In this document: piece after piece, positions 22,650-29,054 of the stretch | Layout: every line of letters begins with the position of its first letter | How positions within the stretch are numbered: the first letter of the stretch is position 1 | NCBI GenBank assembly: GCA_017520425.1 | Contig: JAFXFO010000013.1 | Location: forward strand, 1-39,941 | Direction: 5' to 3' | DNA: 39,941 bases | Source of the DNA: Lachnospiraceae bacterium | GTDB taxonomy: Bacteria > Bacillota > Clostridia > Lachnospirales > Lachnospiraceae | The notes under the pieces: model-generated | What the model saw: only the letters and a program-made list of their open reading frames with translations | Database searches by the model: none | Told to the model about the DNA's origin: nothing | Position numbers and translations under genes: made by a program

Positions 22650-24006
22650 TGTATGGAGCTGGATTCTGCTTTTTGGAGTGTTGTTGATAAGCTTACTGGC
22701 GGGCAATGTATTGAAAAAGAGTATTCCCGTATTGCAAAAATCTTTGATTCCTACTTCCGTTCTGGGTGGTGCCATTCTTCTTATTGTGGCTGCGATTTTT
22801 AAGGCGTTTGCGGGAGAAGTAATGTTTGATACCATAATATTCAACGGAAACGGAACAGCAAACCTTGAAATCATTACATACCACACATTGGCGTTAGGAT
22901 TTATTGCTTCTTCCTTGAAGACCACAGGAGGAAAGTTGACAAAGCAGCGTACCAATGAGATTTTTAATACAGGAGTAACAACGGTTTCCACTTACCTTCT
23001 GCAAGCGATTTTGGGGTTGGCTATCACCTTGGTAGCAGCACAGGTAATTAGCGGTTTCTTCGAAGCGGCAGGTGTTTTGTTGCCCTTCGGATACGGTCAG
23101 GGTACGGGACAGGCTCTCAATTATGGATCCATTTATGAATCAGAGTTTGGCTTCGACGGCGGAAGAAGCTTCGGACTTACCATTGCGGCACTTGGTTTTT
23201 TGTCTGCAAGTATCGGTGGAGTCATTCATTTGAATATTATGAAGAAACGTGGGAAACTTGTGATTTCGGAGAGAACGGACGGAAGCCTGCATAGTGAAAG
23301 CGTGGATTCCGAGAGTGAAATCCCCATGCAGGAAAGTATCGATAAAATGACCGTGCAGATGGCTATGATTTTTATGTCCTATATGTTGGCATTTTTTGTT
23401 ATGTATGGTTTGGGAACACTTTTGCCATCCATGAAAGCAGTTATTTACGGATTCAACTTTTTGCTTGGCGTAGTGACGGCTACATTGGTTAAATTGGTTT
23501 TGAATTTTCTATATAAGAAGAATATCGTCAAGAAGAAATATACCAATAATTTTCTCATGACACGTGTGAGCAATTTCTTTTTTGATATTATGGTGGTTGC
23601 AGGCGTGGCGGCCATCCGTTTGGATATTTTGGAAAATTTTTGGGGCATCATTCTGATTTTAGGTGTTGTGGGCGCGATCATTACGTATGTTTATAATAGA
23701 ATCGTGGCTAAAACCTTATTCAAGGATTATGAGGAAGAACAATTCCTGGTGATGTACGGTATGCTGACCGGAACCGCCAGTACAGGTATTATTTTGTTGA
23801 GAGAAATCGATAAAGATTTTAAGACGCCGGCATCGGATAACCTGGTGTATCAAAACTTTCCGGCTATTGTATTCGGCTTCCCCATGATGTTTCTTGCCAC
23901 ACTGGCACCCAAGCGTCCGATTTTGACGCTGATCGTATTCGTGGTGTTCTTTGCCGTAATGAATGTGATTCTTTTTAGAACGAAACTATTCGAGAGAAAG
24001 AAATGA
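22627..24006 (+). CDS. GltS-like sodium/carboxylate symporter
   Basis: The 459-residue protein has about 10-12 hydrophobic spans and two inverted-repeat-like halves. LLAGNVLKKSIPVLQKSLIPTSVLGG near residues 21-46 matches the GltS family start, and GYGQGTGQALNYG (about 158-170) and YGMLTGTASTGIILLREID (about 378-396) occupy the positions of the Gly-rich substrate hairpins of GltS. The motifs are clearly diverged from E. coli GltS, so the substrate may not be glutamate. GGAGATCAGG precedes the ATG. It begins inside the acyltransferase gene and overlaps the next gene by four bases, indicating translational coupling of the three. Confidence 0.75.
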   Translation: MENFWDYSVWSWILLFGVLLISLLAGNVLKKSIPVLQKSLIPTSVLGGAILLIVAAIFKAFAGEVMFDTIIFNGNGTANLEIITYHTLALGFIASSLKTTGGKLTKQRTNEIFNTGVTTVSTYLLQAILGLAITLVAAQVISGFFEAAGVLLPFGYGQGTGQALNYGSIYESEFGFDGGRSFGLTIAALGFLSASIGGVIHLNIMKKRGKLVISERTDGSLHSESVDSESEIPMQESIDKMTVQMAMIFMSYMLAFFVMYGLGTLLPSMKAVIYGFNFLLGVVTATLVKLVLNFLYKKNIVKKKYTNNFLMTRVSNFFFDIMVVAGVAAIRLDILENFWGIILILGVVGAIITYVYNRIVAKTLFKDYEEEQFLVMYGMLTGTASTGIILLREIDKDFKTPASDNLVYQNFPAIVFGFPMMFLATLAPKRPILTLIVFVVFFAVMNVILFRTKLFERKK

Positions 24007-24725
24007 AGAAGATTAAATCCTTTAGTAAAAGATTGATAAAAGTTATTAAATGTCCTATCATATTATGGCCACTGATGGTAGTGATTTTCATTCAATGCAT
24101 CCCTTTTATGGGATTGGGTGGATCGGACTACGATAGGTCGATGCTGAGTATTGAGTATGAAAATGCACCGAAAGAAACGGCCTATGTAGACATTTTGGTG
24201 CAAATGAATCGTGAAGACCCTGCGTATGTGGATTTTACGCAGCCACCACAGCACTTTGTAAGAGAATATACAGATGAAAATGGGGCGTGGCAATGTGAAT
24301 ATATGAATTTGCCTATTACCGAAGAAAGCGAAATCGCAAAGTGGAATGAAAACGGATATGTAAGTCTTACATTACATCATAAGGCTGTTGAAGCGTTACG
24401 GACTGGGAAAAATGATAGCCTGAATATAGATGGCTACTTCCTTGAAGATATTTATAAAAGATACGGTAAAGTTAGAGTGGCTTATGTGGATGATGAAGGA
24501 AATGTGCTAAAGGTAACGGACAAATCAAAGAAAAAATATATGGGATGGCAAGCGGATCATTTGGTTGTGAACGGAGACTCCGTAATTTTCCAAATTGGTG
24601 AAGAGGCACCCTGGATGGTAGGACTATTTTGTATACTGGCTCTTGCTATACCATTGTATACTATTTATTTGATTATTAAGTGTCTTATTTTTTTTATACA
24701 AGGGCTTTTTTGTTTAAGTGATTAG
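24003..24725 (+). CDS. Unknown protein with two membrane spans
   Basis: I do not recognise this 240-residue protein. A hydrophobic segment (about 18-38, CPIILWPLMVVIFIQCIPFM) is followed by an extracellular or lumenal domain of about 160 hydrophilic residues, then a longer hydrophobic region at the C-terminus (about 204-235). The central domain has a mixed beta/alpha character without conserved motifs that I can name. It is translationally coupled (ATGA overlap) to the GltS-like gene, so it may be an accessory subunit; this is inference. Its stop codon is immediately before inverted repeat element B. Confidence 0.65.
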   Translation: MKKIKSFSKRLIKVIKCPIILWPLMVVIFIQCIPFMGLGGSDYDRSMLSIEYENAPKETAYVDILVQMNREDPAYVDFTQPPQHFVREYTDENGAWQCEYMNLPITEESEIAKWNENGYVSLTLHHKAVEALRTGKNDSLNIDGYFLEDIYKRYGKVRVAYVDDEGNVLKVTDKSKKKYMGWQADHLVVNGDSVIFQIGEEAPWMVGLFCILALAIPLYTIYLIIKCLIFFIQGLFCLSD

Positions 24726-24726
24726 C

Positions 24727-24916
24727 AGGAAGGGTGAGCCGGGGCAGGGGCTATATAGGTCTCGTAATGCAACGTTGAAAAATACAGATAATAAAAACTG
24801 TATGTCATAGACGAACACGCTCGCGTGTACGGCAATTGACATACAGTTTTTTGTTAGATGTTTTTTCACCGGTGTGTGAGAGACCTATATAGCCCCTGCC
24901 CCGGCTCACCCTTCCT
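24727..24916. repeat. Long perfect inverted repeat element B (37-bp arms)
   Basis: Arms at 24727-24763 and 24880-24916 are perfect reverse complements over 37 bp. The 116-bp centre has an inner 15-bp stem (24793-24807 / 24837-24851), small palindromes CAACGTTG (24770-24777) and CACCGGTG (24867-24874), and an ACACG/CGTGT hairpin within the inner loop. Like element A, it fills the gap between convergent genes, has TATATA inside the arm, and TAATGCA just after the left arm, although the arm sequences are otherwise different. No coding capacity and no flanking duplication are visible. Confidence 0.88.
24793..24852. terminator. Bidirectional terminator inside element B
   Basis: AAAAACTGTATGTCA pairs with TGACATACAGTTTTT around a 29-base loop; A and T runs at the stem ends suit termination from either side. 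Confidence 0.7.
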
Positions 24917-24946
24917 CAGAAAAGCTCTCTTTCTCAGAAAAGCCTT

Positions 24947-25864
24947 CTACTTCAAAAATCCATTAATAATCTGCGCCTCTGCCTCAGCCTCGGTAAGACC
25001 AAGGGTCATCAGCTTGATAATCTGCTCGCCGGCAATTTTGCCGATGGCAGCTTCGTGAATCAACTCTGCATCCAGGTGGTTGGCGGTAATTTCCGGAATG
25101 GCACTGATTTTTGCATTGTCCATGATGATGGCATCGCATTCGGAGTGACCGGCACATTTGTTGTTACCGTTGATCTTAGCTAAAAAGAGCTGCTTGGAAT
25201 CGTCCTTTGCTACGGCACGGGAGATGATATTGGCACTGGAACCGGCACCGTTTAAGTCTACAGTAAAGTCGGTTTCTGCATATTGGGAACCATGGGTCAT
25301 CAGTTTTTCGGTGACAATCAGTTTGGCACCGTCTGCCAAATCAGCAGTGGTAATACGCTTGGTGGAATCCACACCCTTGATTTGCACGGTTTCCATCTCC
25401 ATAAAGCTGTTTTCTGCCAGATGGATGACGGTTTCGGGATTCATGATGCGTTCGCCCTTGCCGTCGCCGCTGCCGTAATGCTTTTCCACGTATTTCACAT
25501 GGGAGTTCTTGCCGATGAAGAAGCTGTGGATACCGTCATGCTTGGAGGCTTGGTCGCCGCCGTTGTGGATGCCGCAGCCGGCTACGATGGTTACATCGCA
25601 GTCGTCCCCTACGTGAAAATCATTATAAACCATTTCGGTCAGTCCGCTTTGGCTTAAGACCACCGGGATGTGTACACTTTCTCTTTTGGTGCCGGGCTTG
25701 ATGATGATATCGATGCCCTGCTTGTCCTCTTTGGTTACGATATCGATATGAGCAGTGGTGTTACGTCCTACGGAAGCACCATTGGCACGGATGTTGTAGG
25801 CACCGGCTGGTACCTCATGCAGACCGGCTATCTGCTCCAATAAATTTTTCTGTATAGCGTCCAT
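24947..25864 (-). CDS. Short SufB/SufD-family Fe-S scaffold protein
   Basis: The 305-residue protein has the right-handed beta-helix core of SufB/SufD (VGDDCDVTIVAGCGIHNGG, IHLAENSFMEMETVQIKG, FTVDLNGAGSSANIISRAVAKD, CAGHSECDAIIMDNAKISAIPEI, AELIHEAAIGKIAGEQI). It lacks the long N-terminal region of canonical SufB (about 470 residues). Candidate ligands visible are Cys96-type GCGIH, Cys in CAGHSEC and the His in LIHEAAIG. It pairs with SufC only, without SufD, SufS or SufU, as described for minimal SUF-like systems of some Clostridia and archaea. It would assemble or carry Fe-S clusters with SufC in the cytoplasm. Confidence 0.87.
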   Translation of the reverse strand: MDAIQKNLLEQIAGLHEVPAGAYNIRANGASVGRNTTAHIDIVTKEDKQGIDIIIKPGTKRESVHIPVVLSQSGLTEMVYNDFHVGDDCDVTIVAGCGIHNGGDQASKHDGIHSFFIGKNSHVKYVEKHYGSGDGKGERIMNPETVIHLAENSFMEMETVQIKGVDSTKRITTADLADGAKLIVTEKLMTHGSQYAETDFTVDLNGAGSSANIISRAVAKDDSKQLFLAKINGNNKCAGHSECDAIIMDNAKISAIPEITANHLDAELIHEAAIGKIAGEQIIKLMTLGLTEAEAEAQIINGFLK

Positions 25865-25875
25865 GATGTATTCTC

Positions 25876-26604
25876 CTAATTCTGTACTTCCTGATAAAAT
25901 TTACAGCTGCCGGTACCGTTTAAAAGCTCCGGTAAAATCTCGGATTTGCTGCCGAAGGAACGTACCGTACCGTCTGCGATGATAATGATTTCATCAGCTA
26001 TGTTCAAAATTCTCTCCTGATGGGAGATGATAATCAACGATTTCTGCTGATTGTGGAACTCTTCAAATACCTTAATCAGATTGTTAAAGCTCCATAAATC
26101 AATGCCTGCCTCCGGTTCGTCAAAAACAGAGAGAGGAGTGTTGCGGGCAATGATGGTGGCGATTTCGATACGCTTCAATTCACCACCGGAAAGGGAACCA
26201 TCCACATCACGATTGATATAATCTCTGGCACATAAGCCTACTTTGGATAAGTATTCACAGGCACCGGCAGTAGAGATGGCATCGCCTGCAGCTAAGGTGA
26301 TTAAATCCTTGACCTTGATACCCTTGAAACGTACCGGCTGCTGGAAGGCAAAACTGATGCCCAGCTTGGCACGTTCGGAAATACTCATGTCCGTAATGTC
26401 TGTGTCGTTAAAAAAGATTTTGCCGGATGTGGGCTTTTCAATTCCCATAATCAGCTTGGCCAGGGTGGACTTGCCACCACCGTTAGGACCGGTGATTGCC
26501 ACAAATTTGTGGTCATCAATGGTCAGATTTATATTTTTAATGATTTCTTTTTTGGTGGAATGTTCGCTCTCCACGATAAAAGAAATGTCCTGTAATCTCA
26601 GCAT
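25876..26604 (-). CDS. sufC: SufC ATPase
   Basis: The 242-residue ABC ATPase has Walker A GPNGGGKST at 39-47, a Q-loop in AFQQPVRFKG, signature LSGGELKRIEIA, Walker B LSVFDEPEAGIDLWS and the switch His in IISHQ. The SufC type is indicated by AFQQP with VRFKGI, by the FDEPEAGID Walker B and by the partner SufB-like gene 11 bp downstream. There is no membrane partner. It would form a SufBC complex that powers Fe-S cluster assembly. AGAAGGAGGT lies before the ATG. The two genes form an operon driven by the promoter immediately upstream. Confidence 0.9.
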   Translation of the reverse strand: MLRLQDISFIVESEHSTKKEIIKNINLTIDDHKFVAITGPNGGGKSTLAKLIMGIEKPTSGKIFFNDTDITDMSISERAKLGISFAFQQPVRFKGIKVKDLITLAAGDAISTAGACEYLSKVGLCARDYINRDVDGSLSGGELKRIEIATIIARNTPLSVFDEPEAGIDLWSFNNLIKVFEEFHNQQKSLIIISHQERILNIADEIIIIADGTVRSFGSKSEILPELLNGTGSCKFYQEVQN

Positions 26605-26632
26605 TTGACTACCTCCTTCTAAATACCTTGTA

Positions 26633-26662
26633 AGTATAGCACAAAAGACAAAAATAATACAA
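26633..26662 (-). promoter_or_regulatory. Promoter of the suf pair
   Basis: Minus strand: TTGTAT (26657-26662), 18-bp spacer, TATACT (26633-26638). Confidence 0.6.
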
Positions 26663-26680
26663 TAAATTCGAAAAAAAGTC

Positions 26681-26711
26681 TGTTAAAATAAATGGTTTTA
26701 TGTTAAAATAA
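26681..26711. repeat. Short direct repeat upstream of chemoreceptor gene
   Basis: TGTTAAAATAA occurs at 26681-26691 and 26701-26711, a 20-bp phase that suggests a regulator site between the divergent suf and chemoreceptor genes. No regulator is identified. Confidence 0.4.
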
Positions 26712-26800
26712 TTCTAATAAATTATGGGGTGAAAAGTGAGTATACTGACAATATAAAAAAGTGAAGTGCGATGTGGGACACTTCCGAAAGGAGCTTACGT

Positions 26801-28273
26801 ATGAAACTATCAGAAAAGGCATTTGTGAACAGGGCGGCATCGATTTGTTATTCGGTTATTTCACTATGTTTGGCGGTCGCATATATATTGGAATTTGTGA
26901 AGAATGCCAGAGGACTTGTTTATACAGTTTTAGTGTTGGCATTGAGTCTGGTGCCCGCAGCATTGTGCTGGATTTGTTATAAGAAGAATAGCGAAACCGG
27001 AGCTATTATGTATGTGATGGGAATCGGTTTCAGCATTTTGTATGCGTTTGCGGTGTTGACTACCAACAGTACCTTCACCTATACCTATATCTTCCCTATG
27101 ATGATAGCAGTAACCTTATTCTCCAGTGTGAAATATTCGGTGATTATGTCTATTGTGTCTATTGTGATAAATGGTACGGATGTTATCTATCGTTTGATTA
27201 CGGATAATATGGGCGGAGTAAAGCTTCCCGATGTAGAAATTCGTATTGCAGGCGTATTTGTAGTTGGTGTATTTTTGATTGTTAGTACGGTTTGCTTAAA
27301 GAAAACCAATGATATGCAAGTATCTCAATTGAGTGCACAAAAGGAACAGGTGGACAATGCTTTGGCTACTAATCTGACCATGGCAGGCAAAATCAGTTCC
27401 GATATAGCCGGAGTAACTTCTAAAATGGAAGAACTGGGCAACTCTGTATCACAGATTCGGGAATCCATGAAGCAGGTGGCAGACGGAAGTAATGAAACCT
27501 CTGAAGCAGTACAGCAGCAGTTGCAGAAGACAGAGGATATCCAGAAGTATGTTATTGATGTAAAGAATACAGCAGATGAAATAACCCATGAAATGGAAAC
27601 TGCTTTACAAGTGCTTGCTACCGGTAATAAGCATGTGAATGCCTTGGAACAACAGGTGAAAAAATCAGAAGAAGCTAACAATACCATGCTTTCCAAAATG
27701 GAAGCTTTGAATGTACATGCAGAGAATATGAACACGATCATTGAGACTATCAATGATGTGGCCAACAGAACCGGTCTTTTGGCTTTGAATGCAAGTATCG
27801 AGGCGGCAAGAGCGGGTGAGGCCGGCAGAGGCTTTGCAGTGGTAGCAACAGAGGTTTCTGCATTGTCCAGTCAGACCAAGGACGCTACCGTTCATATCGT
27901 AGAGCTGATACGCAACATGAACGATGAATTGATGGCAGTAGCAGAGGCAATCAATATGGTGACGGAGTGTAACAATGCTTATGCACAGAGTACGGAAGAG
28001 GTATCCGACAGCTTTGGTAAGATATCCAACAGTACGGAAAGTATCGGTCAGCAGGTAGAACTGATGGAAAGAATCACCCGTTCCCTGGAAGTGGCTAACG
28101 AAGGTATCGTAGACAGCATCCAGACCATTTCTGCTATTACGGAAGAGGTGAGTGCACACTCTGGCGAAACCTATGACGCCTGCGAAAGAAACAGCATTAT
28201 GGTGCAGGAAGTGGCTTCTATCGTGGAGGACTTGAATCAGGCAGCAAAGCAGTATGCATCGCAGAAAGCCTAG
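26801..28273 (+). CDS. Methyl-accepting chemotaxis protein, membrane type
   Basis: The ATG is chosen because AAAGGAG lies eight bases upstream; upstream in-frame codons lack such a site. Residues 8-175 form five or six hydrophobic spans (for example SICYSVISLCLAVAYILEF, GLVYTVLVLALSLVPAALCW, AIMYVMGIGFSILYAFAVL, VFVVGVFLIVSTVC) instead of the usual two spans with a large extracellular sensor. After a coiled coil, the signalling hairpin tip reads ANRTGLLALNASIEAARAGE and AGRGFAVVATEVSALS, which contacts CheA/CheW. There is no HAMP domain that I can recognise. The receptor may sense through the membrane part itself. A 6-bp inverted repeat (GAAGTG 26763-26768 / CACTTC 26779-26784) precedes the ribosome binding site. 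Confidence 0.9.
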   Translation: MKLSEKAFVNRAASICYSVISLCLAVAYILEFVKNARGLVYTVLVLALSLVPAALCWICYKKNSETGAIMYVMGIGFSILYAFAVLTTNSTFTYTYIFPMMIAVTLFSSVKYSVIMSIVSIVINGTDVIYRLITDNMGGVKLPDVEIRIAGVFVVGVFLIVSTVCLKKTNDMQVSQLSAQKEQVDNALATNLTMAGKISSDIAGVTSKMEELGNSVSQIRESMKQVADGSNETSEAVQQQLQKTEDIQKYVIDVKNTADEITHEMETALQVLATGNKHVNALEQQVKKSEEANNTMLSKMEALNVHAENMNTIIETINDVANRTGLLALNASIEAARAGEAGRGFAVVATEVSALSSQTKDATVHIVELIRNMNDELMAVAEAINMVTECNNAYAQSTEEVSDSFGKISNSTESIGQQVELMERITRSLEVANEGIVDSIQTISAITEEVSAHSGETYDACERNSIMVQEVASIVEDLNQAAKQYASQKA

Positions 28274-28330
28274 TTAAATTCGGTATTGAATACACAATTT
28301 GAAAAATTAAAAATATTTGAGGAATGGGTA

Positions 28331-28359
28331 TTGACATTTCCATAGGGAGTGTATATAAT
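28331..28359 (+). promoter_or_regulatory. Promoter of tRNA-Arg
   Basis: TTGACA (28331-28336), 17-bp spacer, TATAAT (28354-28359); a perfect consensus. Confidence 0.9.
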
Positions 28360-28364
28360 ACTAA

Positions 28365-28391
28365 ATGTTGCAGGCGATAAGCCGCAACATA
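28365..28391 (+). other. 5' leader hairpin of tRNA-Arg precursor
   Basis: ATGTTGC-A-GGC pairs with GCC-GCAACAT (one bulged A, loop GATAA), starting at the predicted transcription start and ending just before the tRNA. Confidence 0.6.
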
Positions 28392-28392
28392 T

Positions 28393-28466
28393 GTGCGCTT
28401 AGCTCAGCTGGATAGAGCGTTTGGCTACGGACCAAAAGGTCGGGAGTTCGAATCTTCTAGCGCACG
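28393..28466 (+). tRNA. tRNA-Arg (anticodon ACG)
   Basis: Full cloverleaf: acceptor GTGCGCT/AGCGCAC with G discriminator, anticodon stem TTTGG/CCAAA with loop CTACGGA and anticodon ACG at 28427-28429, T arm GGGAG-TTCGAAT-CTTCT with two G-U pairs. The CCA end is not encoded. Confidence 0.93.
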
Positions 28467-28488
28467 CTATGTGCGAATGCACACGCTG

Positions 28489-28523
28489 AAAGCCATGAAA
28501 ACGATAGTTTTCATGGCTTTTTT
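28489..28523 (+). terminator. Terminator of tRNA-Arg transcript
   Basis: Perfect 14-bp stem AAAGCCATGAAAAC / GTTTTCATGGCTTT with loop GATA and T-run. Confidence 0.85.
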
Positions 28524-28554
28524 CAAACACAGATTAAGTTGGAGGGGATTTCTA

Positions 28555-28725
28555 ATGAAACCCATCAAATGTGATGCAAGTTTTTGTCAGTTTAATACAA
28601 AGGGCGGAATATGTAGCCATCCCAATTCCCAACCCGGTATCATGAATGATAATATGAAACCGATTGATTATTGTGAAAATTATCGTAAATTTTCGCTGAA
28701 GGCCAAGAAATTGAAAAGGAAATAA
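28555..28725 (+). CDS. Small Cys-containing protein (56 aa)
   Basis: A frame of 56 residues begins with an ATG eight bases after GGAGGGG, 32 bp behind the tRNA terminator. It has four Cys (positions 6, 11, 20, 40) in CDASFCQF, GGICSHP and DYCENY, compatible with a small metal-binding knuckle, and a basic end (KAKKLKRK). I do not recognise a named family. A second small Cys-rich protein starts three bases after its stop, so they are probably one unit. Confidence 0.65.
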   Translation: MKPIKCDASFCQFNTKGGICSHPNSQPGIMNDNMKPIDYCENYRKFSLKAKKLKRK

Positions 28726-28728
28726 GTT

Positions 28729-28995
28729 ATGGCGACAGAAGAAAATGTTTATCGTATCTGCAAGAAATGCCTGATGCGGGAAATGCAGGATAAAACAGGA
28801 TACTATGAGTCCATTGGGGCGTTGATTGAAAGGCTGGATCCGGATGCAAAGGCGTCGGACGATCTTTATGAAGAACGATTACAGATATGTAAGGAGTGTG
28901 AGATGTTTCTGGAGGCCATGTGCAGAAGCTGCGGCTGTTATGTAGAGCTAAGGGCTGCAGTAGATAAGAATAACTGTCCCAGGAAAAAATGGTGA
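28729..28995 (+). CDS. Small Cys-rich protein, DUF6171-like
   Basis: The 88-residue protein has Cys pairs CKKC near residues 11-14, CKEC near 54-57, then CRSCGC near 65-70 and a last Cys in NNCPRKKW, a pattern like zinc-binding small proteins of Clostridia annotated as DUF6171. The name is from memory of motif spacing and may be wrong. The start has little room for a ribosome binding site of its own (AAGGAAATAAGTT upstream); translation is likely coupled to the preceding small gene. Confidence 0.65.
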   Translation: MATEENVYRICKKCLMREMQDKTGYYESIGALIERLDPDAKASDDLYEERLQICKECEMFLEAMCRSCGCYVELRAAVDKNNCPRKKW

Positions 28996-29005
28996 GAAAT
29001 GAAAA

Positions 29006-29040
29006 GGCGACACGCATTATGCGTGCCGCCTATATTGTTT
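29006..29040. terminator. Bidirectional terminator between convergent genes
   Basis: GGCG-A-CACGCAT pairs with ATGCGTG-C-CGCC around a single T; a T-rich tail follows on the plus strand and AAAA precedes it for the minus strand. Confidence 0.7.
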
Positions 29041-29054
29041 TATGATTTAAGGAA

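Noticed and set aside
24727-24916. Element B as an ordinary terminator
   Set aside because: The inner stem can terminate, but the 37-bp outer arms lack T-runs at their ends and are far longer than needed.
28393-28554. N-terminal extension of the small Cys protein through the tRNA
   Set aside because: This part reads through tRNA-Arg and its terminator; the true start is the ATG after GGAGGGG.
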